From Kordia antarctica (GTDB taxonomy: Bacteria; Bacteroidota; Bacteroidia; Flavobacteriales; Flavobacteriaceae): a DNA stretch of 64,000 nucleotides. Shown here in pieces: positions 32,964 to 41,936 of this stretch. The stretch spans positions 4,431,501 through 4,495,500 of the forward strand of contig NZ_CP019288.1 in the NCBI RefSeq assembly GCF_009901525.1. Reading direction: 5' to 3'. Within the stretch, counting starts at the first letter, position 1. Each line of letters starts with the position of its first letter. A program made the translations under genes and the position numbers. The notes beneath the pieces were generated by a model. That model made no database searches and was not told where the DNA came from. It was given only the letters and a program-made list of their open reading frames with translations.

Positions 32964-32982
32964 CGAATAAACAAATAAACGA
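32964..32982. repeat. 19-bp repeat CGAATAAACAAATAAACGA, second copy
   Basis: Identical to 5674-5692. Here it lies 11 bp before the start of the symporter small subunit. Related T-rich text (TTTGTTTATT with TTCGTTAAT) occurs near 42985-43010 on the other strand. Role unknown. Confidence 0.5.
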
Positions 32983-32993
32983 ACCAACCAACC

Positions 32994-33254
32994 ATGAGCG
33001 AAAAACAAAAACACGCATCCGCATATTGGAAACAAAATATAAAATACTTAATCATTTTACTATCAATATGGTTTATTGTTTCCTATGGTTGCGGAATTTT
33101 ATTTAGAGAAGAACTCAATCAGTTCAGGCTTGGCGGCTTCAAACTAGGCTTTTGGTTTGCACAACAAGGTTCTATATATGTATTTGTAATCTTAATTTTC
33201 GTATACGTCCGATTAATGAATAAATTGGATAAAAAATACGGTTTCGACGAGTAA
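32994..33254 (+). CDS. DUF4212 small subunit of a sodium/substrate symporter
   Basis: An 86-residue protein with two membrane helices (IKYLIILLSIWFIVSYGCGI and WFAQQGSIYVFVILIFVYV) and the conserved YWKQN and FGFWFAQQGS-type segments of DUF4212. It lies 34 bp before the large symporter gene, the usual arrangement. It is thought to be a partner of the VC_2705-type transporter. Function beyond this pairing is unknown. Confidence 0.9.
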   Translation: MSEKQKHASAYWKQNIKYLIILLSIWFIVSYGCGILFREELNQFRLGGFKLGFWFAQQGSIYVFVILIFVYVRLMNKLDKKYGFDE

Positions 33255-33288
33255 TACCAAATAAAATTTGAAATAACAAAAAAAAACT

Positions 33289-35064
33289 ATGAGTGTACAC
33301 ACGTGGACTTGGATCTTAGTAGGAATTACTTTTACGCTATATTTCGGAATTGCAATTTGGGCGCGAGCAGGTTCAACAAAAGAATTCTATGTGGCTGGCG
33401 GAGACGTTTCTCCCTTAGCAAATGGTATGGCAACTGCCGCCGATTGGATGAGCGCAGCATCATTTATAAGCATGGCAGGACTCATCTCTTTTATGGGATA
33501 TGATGGCTCTGTATTCCTAATGGGTTGGACAGGCGGATATGTGTTACTAGCGTTACTATTAGCGCCATATTTACGGAAATTTGGAAAATTTACAGTTCCC
33601 GATTTTATCGGAGATCGATACTACTCAAACACCGCAAGAACCGTAGCCGTAATTTGCGCCTTAATTGTATCATTTACCTATGTTGCCGGACAAATGCGCG
33701 GTGTCGGAATTGTATTTTCTCAGTTTTTACAAGTAGATATAAATATTGGCGTTATCATCGGAATGACGGTAGTTTTAATTTTTGCCTTTTTAGGCGGAAT
33801 GAAAGGAATTACCTATACGCAAGTTGCACAATACTGTGTGTTAATCTTCGCGTTTATGGTGCCAGCATTTTTCATTTCCATGCAAATGACAGGAAACATT
33901 ATTCCACAAATAGGAATGGGAGGAAAGGTTGAAGGCGGCGCTTTTCTGCTCGATAAACTCGATACTTTACATACAGAACTCGGTTTCACTGAATATACTA
34001 GTGGAACCAAATCAACTTGGGATGTATTTGCAATTACACTTGCCTTAATGGTTGGTACGGCAGGATTGCCACATGTTATTGTGCGTTTCTTCACAGTTCC
34101 GAAAGTGAAAGATGCACGTAAATCTGCTGGATTGGCATTGCTTTTCATTGCAATTTTATACACAACTGCGCCAGCAATTGCAGTATTTTCTCGAACAAAT
34201 TTAATAGAAACGGTTAGCGAACAAGAATATAAAGAAATTCCTAGTTGGTTCAAAAATTGGGAAAACACAGGTTTAATTGCTTGGGCAGATAAAAATGGAG
34301 ACGGAAAAATTCAATATGTTGCAGGAGACGCTTTAAGCGGAAAAAAACCTGTTTATACAGACGCTAGAGGAATAAACGGAGAACGCTTAATCTCCAACGC
34401 AAGTACCGAAAAAAACGAATTATATGTAGATAGAGATATCATGGTTTTGGCAAATCCTGAAATTGCGAAACTTCCAAACTGGGTAATTGCCTTAGTTGCC
34501 GCTGGCGGATTAGCCGCAGCATTATCAACAGCAGCAGGTTTGTTATTAGTAATCTCAACATCAATCTCTCACGATTTAATCAAAAAGCAATTAAAGCCAA
34601 CTATCTCAGACAAAGGAGAATTATTAGCTGCGCGAATTTCCATTTTAGTAGCAATCATTATCGCGGGATTATTCGGAATTTATCCGCCAGGATTTGTCGC
34701 CGCCGTGGTCGCCTTAGCATTTGGTTTGGCGGCTGCATCATTTTTTCCAGCAATTATTTTAGGAATCTTTGACAAGCGAATGAACAAAGAAGGCGCCATT
34801 GCAGGAATGATTGTCGGAATCGTATTAATGCTTTTCTACATGATTCGATACAAAACAGGACTCATTGGCGTAATGGAAGCAAGACCAGCAAGCGAATGGT
34901 GGTTTGGAACATCGCCAGAAGGTTTCGGAACCATTGCCATGATTGTAAATGTGGTTGTTTCCGTAGTTGTTTCAAGATTAACGCCTGCGCCTCCAAAAGA
35001 TGTGCAAGAAATGGTAGAAAACATCAGAATACCTTCTGGAGCAGGAGAAGCTTCAAGTCATTAA
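33289..35064 (+). CDS. Sodium:solute symporter, VC_2705/ActP-like (acetate uptake)
   Basis: A 591-residue inner-membrane symporter with about 13 membrane segments. FYVAGGDVSPLANGMATAADWMSAASFISMAG and GGMKGITYTQVAQY match the SSS family. Between helices about residues 310-390 lies an extra hydrophilic insert containing DKNGDGKIQY, which resembles an EF-hand calcium loop. It is preceded by DUF4212 and followed two genes later by acetyl-CoA synthetase, so acetate or a related short acid is the likely substrate. Confidence 0.88.
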   Translation: MSVHTWTWILVGITFTLYFGIAIWARAGSTKEFYVAGGDVSPLANGMATAADWMSAASFISMAGLISFMGYDGSVFLMGWTGGYVLLALLLAPYLRKFGKFTVPDFIGDRYYSNTARTVAVICALIVSFTYVAGQMRGVGIVFSQFLQVDINIGVIIGMTVVLIFAFLGGMKGITYTQVAQYCVLIFAFMVPAFFISMQMTGNIIPQIGMGGKVEGGAFLLDKLDTLHTELGFTEYTSGTKSTWDVFAITLALMVGTAGLPHVIVRFFTVPKVKDARKSAGLALLFIAILYTTAPAIAVFSRTNLIETVSEQEYKEIPSWFKNWENTGLIAWADKNGDGKIQYVAGDALSGKKPVYTDARGINGERLISNASTEKNELYVDRDIMVLANPEIAKLPNWVIALVAAGGLAAALSTAAGLLLVISTSISHDLIKKQLKPTISDKGELLAARISILVAIIIAGLFGIYPPGFVAAVVALAFGLAAASFFPAIILGIFDKRMNKEGAIAGMIVGIVLMLFYMIRYKTGLIGVMEARPASEWWFGTSPEGFGTIAMIVNVVVSVVVSRLTPAPPKDVQEMVENIRIPSGAGEASSH

Positions 35065-35101
35065 TTAGTATTAATTTGAAGCATATCATACAAGAATAAA
35101 T

Positions 35102-35608
35102 ATGAAAAGACTAAATTTAATCCTATTATTATTTCTAATTTCAAAATTAAGTTTTGCCCAATCTGTTGACTTTGATTTAGTCAAATATAAAGGACTAAAT
35201 TTTCATGCTACTAAATCTGAAATAATCAAAAAACTTGGAGAACCAGAAAAGACTTATGACCCAAATTATGAATGTGGATTTTTATCAACTGAGTCTCAAA
35301 ATGGTACGTATTTGACTCTTGATTATGGAAAAATAAAATTCACTGGAAATGAAAAAGAATTATATGTTTTAGAACAAGTCAATCTCGAAAATGATAGTTC
35401 AATTAATATAGAATATGGTAGTCGAAATTTGACTTGCGAAACGAATTTATCCGAATTGACTGAAATATTTGGAGATGAATTGGCTAAACATTTTGGAAAC
35501 GAATTAGAAGGGGCAATCGTTCTCTTTCGCAAAAATGCTGAAGACGGAATACGGATTAGCATAAAAAACGGAAAATTAATCCGATTTGAATATTGGTCTC
35601 CTTGTTAA
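35102..35608 (+). CDS. Secreted protein of unknown function
   Basis: A 168-residue protein. The first 19 or so residues (MKRLNLILLLFLISKLSFAQ) are a signal peptide ending in A-Q, so it is exported. The mature part begins with GLNFHATKSEIIKKLGEPEKTYDP, a pattern seen in small BamE/SmpA-like periplasmic folds (x-G-x-s-x-x-E-v-x-x-x-l-G-x-P), but the match is loose. It is inserted between the symporter and acs. I do not recognise the family. Confidence 0.6.
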   Translation: MKRLNLILLLFLISKLSFAQSVDFDLVKYKGLNFHATKSEIIKKLGEPEKTYDPNYECGFLSTESQNGTYLTLDYGKIKFTGNEKELYVLEQVNLENDSSINIEYGSRNLTCETNLSELTEIFGDELAKHFGNELEGAIVLFRKNAEDGIRISIKNGKLIRFEYWSPC

Positions 35609-35726
35609 AAATAATACTGAAAGGCTTAATTGCTGTTTAAATTGATACTGAAAAAAATATTTGTAAATTATCCAATAATTAAAAAACCATTTTTTAACGG
35701 GCAAAAAGTGAAAACAAAGACCAATC

Positions 35727-37634
35727 ATGAGTAATTATCATATAAAACACTTAGAAGAATACTATCAAGTATATCGAAAATCTGTTCGAAATCCTGAAAT
35801 ATTTTGGGAAGAAATTGCGGAAGAACACTTCATGTGGCGAAAAAAGTGGGACAATGTGTTAAGTTGGGATTTTACAAAACCCGAAGTCAAATGGTTTGAA
35901 GGTGCACAACTCAACATTACCGAAAACTGCATTGATCGTCATTTATATACGCGTGGCGATAAAACTGCAATTATTTTCGAACCAAACAATCCAGAAGAAG
36001 AAGCACAACATATTTCATACCGACAATTGCACGAAAAAGTATGTCGTTTTGCCAATGTATTAAAAGAAAAAGGCATTCAAAAAGGTGATCGTGTGTGTAT
36101 TTATTTACCAATGATTCCTGAATTGGCAATTTCCGTTTTAGCGTGCGCGCGAATTGGAGCAATTCATTCTGTTGTCTTCGCAGGATTCTCTTCCATAGCT
36201 TTATCAACACGAATAAATGATTCCAACTGTAAAATGGTGATTACGAGTGATGGTTCTTTTCGTGGCGCAAAAACCATCGATCTCAAAGGAATTGTAGATG
36301 ATGCTTTAGAAGATTGTGATGGTATAGAATCGGTGTTGGTTGCCAAAAGAATCAACTCAGAAATACACATGAAAGAAGGTCGCGATCATTGGTTGCAACC
36401 ATTATTAGACGAAGCATATCACGATTGTGTTCCAGAAATTATGGACGCAGAAGATCCGTTATTTATTCTTTATACTTCTGGCTCGACAGGAAAACCAAAA
36501 GGAATGGTGCATACAACGGCAGGTTATATGGTTTTTACCGCATATACGTTTAAAAATGTGTTCCAATACCGCGAAAAAGATGTGTATTGGTGTACGGCAG
36601 ATATCGGTTGGATTACAGGACATAGTTATATTTTATACGGTCCGTTATGTAATGGCGCAACAACTGTAATGTTTGAAGGCGTTCCAAGTTATCCCGATTT
36701 TGGACGTTTTTGGGAAATTATAGAAAAACACAAAGTCAATCAATTTTATACAGCGCCAACTGCCATTCGCGCGTTAGCGAAAGAAGGTGTAAAACATGTA
36801 GAAAAACACGATTTATCATCGATAAAAGTTCTGGGAACTGTTGGCGAACCTATTAATGAAGAAGCGTGGCATTGGTATGATGATAACATAGGAAAACGAA
36901 AAGCACCAATTGTAGATACGTGGTGGCAAACGGAAACTGGCGGAATTATGATTACGCCAATCGCTTTTTGTACACCAACAAAACCGACCTATGCAACGTT
37001 GCCATTTATAGGAATTCAACCAGCGTTAATGGACGAAAACGGTAAAGAAATCAAAGGAAATCAAGTAGATGGACGTTTATGTATTAAATTTCCGTGGCCA
37101 AGTATGGCGCGAACTATTTGGGGAAATCACCAGCGATATAAAGACACCTATTTTTCTGCGTATGAAAATAAATATTTTACTGGTGATGGTGCTTTGCGCG
37201 ATGAAGTTGGGTATTACCGAATTACAGGTAGAGTAGATGATGTCATTATTGTTTCGGGTCATAATCTAGGAACTGCGCCAATTGAAGATGCAATCAACGA
37301 ACATCCAGCAGTTGCAGAATCGGCAATTGTAGGTTTTCCACACGATATTAAAGGAAATGCATTGTACGGATTTGTAACGCTTAAAGAATCTGGCGAAAGC
37401 CGAAATCATGATAATGTACGTAAAGAAATTAATCAGATTATTACGGAACAAATTGGACCAATTGCCAAACTAGATAAAGTACAATTTACCAATGGCTTGC
37501 CGAAAACACGTTCGGGAAAAATTATGCGACGTATTTTGAGAAAAATTGCTGGAAAAGAAACGAGTAATTTGGGTGATACAAGTACATTACTGAATCCAGA
37601 AGTTGTGCAGGATATTATGGATAATGTTTTGTAG
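35727..37634 (+). CDS. acs: Acetyl-CoA synthetase (acetate-CoA ligase)
   Basis: A 635-residue AMP-forming enzyme that activates acetate to acetyl-CoA. The P-loop-like YTSGSTGKPKGMVHT, the WWQTETGG adenine-site motif and the C-terminal KTRSGKIMRRILR with the lysine subject to acetylation are intact. Length is typical. Together with the upstream symporter it forms an acetate scavenging module. A terminator follows at 37658-37689. Confidence 0.95.
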   Translation: MSNYHIKHLEEYYQVYRKSVRNPEIFWEEIAEEHFMWRKKWDNVLSWDFTKPEVKWFEGAQLNITENCIDRHLYTRGDKTAIIFEPNNPEEEAQHISYRQLHEKVCRFANVLKEKGIQKGDRVCIYLPMIPELAISVLACARIGAIHSVVFAGFSSIALSTRINDSNCKMVITSDGSFRGAKTIDLKGIVDDALEDCDGIESVLVAKRINSEIHMKEGRDHWLQPLLDEAYHDCVPEIMDAEDPLFILYTSGSTGKPKGMVHTTAGYMVFTAYTFKNVFQYREKDVYWCTADIGWITGHSYILYGPLCNGATTVMFEGVPSYPDFGRFWEIIEKHKVNQFYTAPTAIRALAKEGVKHVEKHDLSSIKVLGTVGEPINEEAWHWYDDNIGKRKAPIVDTWWQTETGGIMITPIAFCTPTKPTYATLPFIGIQPALMDENGKEIKGNQVDGRLCIKFPWPSMARTIWGNHQRYKDTYFSAYENKYFTGDGALRDEVGYYRITGRVDDVIIVSGHNLGTAPIEDAINEHPAVAESAIVGFPHDIKGNALYGFVTLKESGESRNHDNVRKEINQIITEQIGPIAKLDKVQFTNGLPKTRSGKIMRRILRKIAGKETSNLGDTSTLLNPEVVQDIMDNVL

Positions 37635-37657
37635 AAAATATATAATTTAAAATTATG

Positions 37658-37689
37658 AAACTCCTTGAAAGTAATTTTGAGGAGTTTTT
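37658..37689. terminator. Terminator between acs and the next minus-strand gene
   Basis: AAACTCCTTGAAA (37658-37670) and TTTTGAGGAGTTT (37675-37687) pair with a 4-nt loop and two mismatches, followed by T. It may serve both converging genes. Confidence 0.65.
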
Positions 37690-37690
37690 A

Positions 37691-38131
37691 TCAATCTAGA
37701 TCATTCGGATCAATACTTGTTCCAATAGAGTCGCATCGTTTTTTCAAATCTTCACTTGTCAAAAGTCCAATTCTATAGCAACGTGCAAGAAAAAAATAGG
37801 CTGCATCAACAAGTTCTCTTCTCGAATCAATCTTCTCACTTTTATATTTTAGTTTGGGCAATGTTGGTTTTCCATCACTAAATTCGCATCTACCATTACA
37901 AATCTGGCAGTATCCATGTACAATAGTTCCATGTTCTTCCGTCCAATATTTTTGAGTATTATATATATTGTCAAATCTTTTTTTATGTTCATCAATAGCT
38001 TTTAACGCTTCGATAACTTCATGAATCCAAAAGTCAATATTAGCAAAATGTCCAACTACGTGATGTGTGTATCCAGTTGTGAATTTTCTTAATTGTTCAG
38101 TTATCAAGTATGCTTTTTCAATTGTATACAT
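37691..38131 (-). CDS. Unrecognised small protein with a Cys pair motif
   Basis: A 146-residue cytoplasmic protein. HHVVGHFANIDFWIHEVIEAL is an amphipathic helical stretch and CQICNGRCEFSDGKP holds three closely spaced Cys that could bind metal. I do not recognise the family. It is the last of several accessory genes on the minus strand and abuts the acs terminator. Confidence 0.6.
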   Translation of the reverse strand: MYTIEKAYLITEQLRKFTTGYTHHVVGHFANIDFWIHEVIEALKAIDEHKKRFDNIYNTQKYWTEEHGTIVHGYCQICNGRCEFSDGKPTLPKLKYKSEKIDSRRELVDAAYFFLARCYRIGLLTSEDLKKRCDSIGTSIDPNDLD

Positions 38132-38174
38132 TAGTATCGGTTTAGTCCTTCAAATTTTATTTATATCAATTTTA

Positions 38175-38624
38175 TCATATTCTAAGTTCAAAGCGAATTT
38201 TACGAATTCCGTGATCCGTATTCCATTGTTTTACTTCTTTGAAGCCAAATTTCTTGTATAATTTAGTTGCAGGTTCATTTTCAACGCCAGTTTCAACTAT
38301 AAACAGCTTTGAATCAAATATATTAAAGACGAATTCTATTAGACTTTTTCCAATACCTTGTCGGAAGAATTTTGGAGCTACCACCAAACTTTGAATATGT
38401 GTAAAATTCGTAGTGTGATTAATTTCAATAACGCCTGCGAGTGCTGTGTTTTTAAAATATCCGAAAAATGTGGTGTTACTGTTTATATAGTTTTCTAGTG
38501 GTCTTTTTAAAGGAGGAAAATCAGTTGCGTTTAATAACTTGGCTTCAACTGCGTATGAAACTTGAAACACATCACGAATATCAGTAGCTGTTTTTATGTT
38601 TGTGTGTTGGAGTTTTTTGATCAT
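38175..38624 (-). CDS. GNAT-family N-acetyltransferase
   Basis: A 149-residue single-domain acetyltransferase. HIQSLVVAPKFFRQGIGKSLIEFV is the acetyl-CoA loop (R/Q-x-x-G-x-G/A), and ETGVENEPATKLYKKFGFKEV is the usual C-terminal strand-helix. The substrate is unknown. It is followed 43 bp later by an unrelated unknown gene and preceded by the HigA antitoxin gene. Confidence 0.85.
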   Translation of the reverse strand: MIKKLQHTNIKTATDIRDVFQVSYAVEAKLLNATDFPPLKRPLENYINSNTTFFGYFKNTALAGVIEINHTTNFTHIQSLVVAPKFFRQGIGKSLIEFVFNIFDSKLFIVETGVENEPATKLYKKFGFKEVKQWNTDHGIRKIRFELRI

Positions 38625-38671
38625 TGTATGGTTGTAATCTATTTAAATTGAGTAAAATAGATGATATTTTT

Positions 38672-39028
38672 TTAATAATCTTGAACTAAAACGTCCGTTG
38701 GAATATGAAGCGTGGTATTTAACTTTCTAATCATATCTAAGGTTAGTTTGCGTTTTTTACTTAAAATTTCACTTACTCTGCTATTAAACCCAATAACTGT
38801 TGCCAAGTCTTTCTGCTTCATTCCCATCTGTTCCATTCGAAATTTTATTGCTTCAATTGGGTCAGGCATTCCAATAGGAAAGTTTTCGTTTTCGTATTGA
38901 TCAATTAAGATGGAAAGAATCTCAAGTTCGTCTCCTTGTTCAGTTCCTTTTTTTGCATCAAAAATCAGCTCAAGTCGGTTAAGTGCATTTTGATAGTCTT
39001 TTTCGTTTCTAATCGGAGTTATATTCAT
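38672..39028 (-). CDS. higA: HigA-type antitoxin (XRE domain)
   Basis: A 118-residue protein. Residues about 60-115 are an XRE helix-turn-helix (GMKQKDLATVIGFNSRVSEILSKKRKLTLDMI). The acidic N-terminal half would wrap the toxin. It starts 2 nt after the toxin gene, the order (toxin first) that is standard for higBA. It likely represses its own operon. Confidence 0.88.
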   Translation of the reverse strand: MNITPIRNEKDYQNALNRLELIFDAKKGTEQGDELEILSILIDQYENENFPIGMPDPIEAIKFRMEQMGMKQKDLATVIGFNSRVSEILSKKRKLTLDMIRKLNTTLHIPTDVLVQDY

Positions 39029-39030
39029 AA

Positions 39031-39324
39031 TCAGATGGTATTTGCGTCAATTTTGTCATATTCCGCGTGCGTTCCTATAAATCGTATCCAACATATTTGG
39101 TATTCAAAGTTGAACTTTACAATCAAACGATAATTATTTCCTTTGATGTTGTAAACAATTCTATTGTCTTTTAAGATACTTGCGCTAGGATATTCACTTT
39201 TCAATTCATTAATAGTACTCCATTCGGATTTTTCGGTTTCTCTGTACCAAGCTTTTAGCTGTTCAGAGCAGTCAGCATGTTTTTCCCAAAAATCTCGTAA
39301 AGTTCGTTTTGCAATGACTCTCAC
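39031..39324 (-). CDS. higB: HigB-family toxin
   Basis: A 97-residue RelE-fold mRNA interferase-like toxin. The start RVIAKRTLRDFWEKHADCSEQLKAWY and the end CWIRFIGTHAEYDKIDANTI with YRLIVKFNF match the HigB family that usually pairs with HigA. The start codon is GTG (39322-39324); no better ATG lies near. It is the first gene of the two-gene operon. Confidence 0.88.
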   Translation of the reverse strand: MRVIAKRTLRDFWEKHADCSEQLKAWYRETEKSEWSTINELKSEYPSASILKDNRIVYNIKGNNYRLIVKFNFEYQICWIRFIGTHAEYDKIDANTI

Positions 39325-39422
39325 ATTATTGTTGTTTTATACAAATGTACTAAAAAGTTACCAAATTGGTAATTAATTTTATTGCTCAGTTCTTTTTTAA
39401 GTAATTAGTCGTCTTAATGTTT

Positions 39423-40457
39423 TTACGTAGTATTTAATTCTAATGCCATTTTTATAAAATTGGATATACTTTTTCCTAGAATTGCCATTCCTGCATCGTG
39501 CGGGTTTTCTAGTTTATAGCGTCCTTTCGCTGAACCATTCAAAGCATAGTCAAATCCGTCTATTGTTACAATACACCAATGACTTTGTCTGCACTCAATA
39601 ATAACTTTGTCTGCATAAAAAGGCCAGTCGCCATTATATTCCGATTTCAAGATCTTCTTTGATTTGAATTCAGGATTTATATTTCGCTGAATGTCGTCAA
39701 GTATTGTTCTTTTGTGGACTTTTTTTGGCGTTTCTTTATATTTCGTAGTTTGACTTCGGTAATCCTTTTTACCAAAATCCTTTTCACATAACATTCCAAA
39801 ATCGAAAAATGTTGATGCTGATAATTGTATGCCTTTTTGTCCCAAACACTTAAAAATAAATTGTCTTGAAATTGCTGAAATAAACTTTTCAAATACTACA
39901 ATTATGTAAGTGGATATTTTATTATAAACTTCATGACTTAAATTAAAATCCATCAGTTTTTCATAATCTTTTGAGTTAAGAACTTTGTTTTCAAACGCTT
40001 CCCACAATTGTGTTGTATTAACTCCAATTTTTGCATTATCCGTGATTAAATCAAAATTGTGATATCTAGCTAATTTTCCGAATTCTGAAAGTATAAAAAG
40101 AAGTTCTTTTAAATCCGAATCTGTTTGGATAAATTCATTATCTAAATTAAATTGAGACCTATTAAAATCTCGGTAATAATTCTCGATTATTTCCTTCAAT
40201 AATTTCTCTAAATCGTGTCCTAAATTTTTAATATATTTAGAGTTTGGAAGTTTTTCGTGTTTATGAAGGTGACCTAAACAGATATAGGCTTTCATAAATC
40301 TCTCAAATCCTTGCGATAAAAGTTGAAAAGGAAGAAAGTAAAAACCATTGCTGAGATTGATATTTTGTAACTCACCAAAACCTAACTTAATCAACTTATG
40401 AGAGGTTTCAAATTCCTCTAAAAGCGCAAAATATTTTATGTTCTCAATTTCTGGCAT
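39423..40457 (-). CDS. Unrecognised 344-residue protein
   Basis: A cytoplasmic, mostly helical protein without signal peptide or membrane segment. The first 200 residues (QLLSQGFERFMKAYICLGHL and GHDLEKLLKEIIENYY) have the look of a HEPN-like helical domain: an RFMKAYI helix and later a GH-x-L motif as in HEPN nucleotide- or RNase-linked folds. The C-terminal 140 residues are mixed. HEPN is a guess from pattern. It lies between the HigBA operon and the nuclease operon, in accessory territory. Confidence 0.5.
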   Translation of the reverse strand: MPEIENIKYFALLEEFETSHKLIKLGFGELQNINLSNGFYFLPFQLLSQGFERFMKAYICLGHLHKHEKLPNSKYIKNLGHDLEKLLKEIIENYYRDFNRSQFNLDNEFIQTDSDLKELLFILSEFGKLARYHNFDLITDNAKIGVNTTQLWEAFENKVLNSKDYEKLMDFNLSHEVYNKISTYIIVVFEKFISAISRQFIFKCLGQKGIQLSASTFFDFGMLCEKDFGKKDYRSQTTKYKETPKKVHKRTILDDIQRNINPEFKSKKILKSEYNGDWPFYADKVIIECRQSHWCIVTIDGFDYALNGSAKGRYKLENPHDAGMAILGKSISNFIKMALELNTT

Positions 40458-40549
40458 TTTTTTTCGCTAATGTTAAAACTAAACTTTCGTTCCAAATTCC
40501 TATTGTTTGAATTAATACTTATTTTATGTATTAGATATAGTTGAATTTC

Positions 40550-41932
40550 TCAACCAACCCCAAAAACCAAATCCTTCCCAACCTTAGTCTCCAACAACAC
40601 CTTCCGCAAAATACGTTGCACATCTACATTGTCTTTTTGTTTGATGAGATGATGTTCCAATTCGTCGGTGTGATTTATTTGTACATCCAAATCCACAAAT
40701 CCGTAGCCTAAATACAAACCGTTTTTGACTAACACAAACGCTTCTTCGTTGGCGTTTCGTCCTTTTTGTTTAATGACCACATTTTGAGAAGCTTCTAGCG
40801 AATGCGAAATTGCCAAATCAACACGTTCATTGTAGACTTCGACAGCTTCTTCTTTTTTGCAAACTCCTTTACAGGATTGAATCAAAAAGTGCGAACATTC
40901 CCGAACATTTTCTTGCAAATGACAATACTTCGGACACAATTCAAATTGCATACATAAACGTTCCAAATACGTTCTACAATCGCGAATATTGTAAAAAGTA
41001 ATCAACGGATTCTGAATGATTTTGGCATCATTAAACGCCAAATGTTTCACGCCGCCACGATCGGAATACTCAAAAATCGCATAACTTTTTGTCTTTCGTT
41101 TAGAAGCACTATTATATATTGGATAATGATGTTTTATTGCTGAATCTTCCATCAATAAAGCAACCAATTCACTTCCTGATAATTCAAAATCAATATCTGC
41201 GGTTTCTCTACACAAATCAAGTTCTTTTTTAGATTTATTATAAAAATGACTCAACACACGTTTTTGTATATTTTTTGCTTTTCCAACATAAATAATCTTA
41301 CCTTTTTTATTCTTAAAATAATACACGCCTGCTTGTATTGGCAAGGCTTCAAAAATTTTACTTGGTAAATGTGGTGGAAGTGTCGCTTCCTTAGAACTCG
41401 GTTTTAAAAACTTCTGAAAAGTTGCTTCTGCGGCTTCTTGTTCTAACAATAATTCAAACAAAAGTACGGTTGCTGCTGCGTCGCCTCTAGCTCGGTGTCT
41501 GTCCGAAAGTGGAATTTCCAACGACTTGCATAATTTCCCTAAACTATAAGATTTATGTCCAGGAAGTAACGCGCGCGATAACCGAACTGTACACAGTTTT
41601 TTGCTTCTAAAATCAATTTCGATTGCTTTAAATTCATTGCGAATTACGTTGTAATCAAAATTGACATTATGCGCTACAAAAATCGTGTCTTTCGTAATGC
41701 TTAACACTTCTTCTGCGATTTCTGCAAACGTTGGCGCATTGGCAACGAGCGCATTGTCAATTCCTGTCAACGTTGTAATATACGGAGGAATGAGCGCGTT
41801 CGGATTCACCAAAGAAGTAAACTCGTCCACAACTTTAGTTCCATCAAACTTAAAAATAGAAATCTCCGTGATTTGATTGCTACGTCCTGTAGTTTCAACA
41901 TCAATTATGGTATACATTTGGGTTTTAGACAT
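40550..41932 (-). CDS. DnaQ-like exonuclease fused to a GIY-YIG nuclease domain
   Basis: A 460-residue two-nuclease protein. The N-terminal 3'-5' exonuclease has all DEDDh residues: Asp11 and Glu13 (IIDVETTG), Asp93 (HNVNFD), His146 and Asp151 (DRHRARGD). The GIY-YIG domain starts near residue 195 (AGVYYFKNKKGKIIYVGKAK). A Cys-rich segment (CMQFELCPKYC and later four Cys) follows as in UvrC/Cho relatives. Such fusions act in DNA repair or replication. It starts 4 nt after the S24 repressor gene and is almost surely co-transcribed with it, suggesting damage-linked control. Confidence 0.88.
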   Translation of the reverse strand: MSKTQMYTIIDVETTGRSNQITEISIFKFDGTKVVDEFTSLVNPNALIPPYITTLTGIDNALVANAPTFAEIAEEVLSITKDTIFVAHNVNFDYNVIRNEFKAIEIDFRSKKLCTVRLSRALLPGHKSYSLGKLCKSLEIPLSDRHRARGDAAATVLLFELLLEQEAAEATFQKFLKPSSKEATLPPHLPSKIFEALPIQAGVYYFKNKKGKIIYVGKAKNIQKRVLSHFYNKSKKELDLCRETADIDFELSGSELVALLMEDSAIKHHYPIYNSASKRKTKSYAIFEYSDRGGVKHLAFNDAKIIQNPLITFYNIRDCRTYLERLCMQFELCPKYCHLQENVRECSHFLIQSCKGVCKKEEAVEVYNERVDLAISHSLEASQNVVIKQKGRNANEEAFVLVKNGLYLGYGFVDLDVQINHTDELEHHLIKQKDNVDVQRILRKVLLETKVGKDLVFGVG

Positions 41933-41936
41933 ACAA

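Noticed and set aside
33813-34268. 151-codon minus-strand frame inside the symporter
   Set aside because: Antisense shadow of membrane helices; the plus-strand family match is decisive.
37691-40457. Prophage or integrative element around HigBA and the unknown genes
   Set aside because: No integrase, phage structural gene, tRNA target or flanking direct repeats were found.
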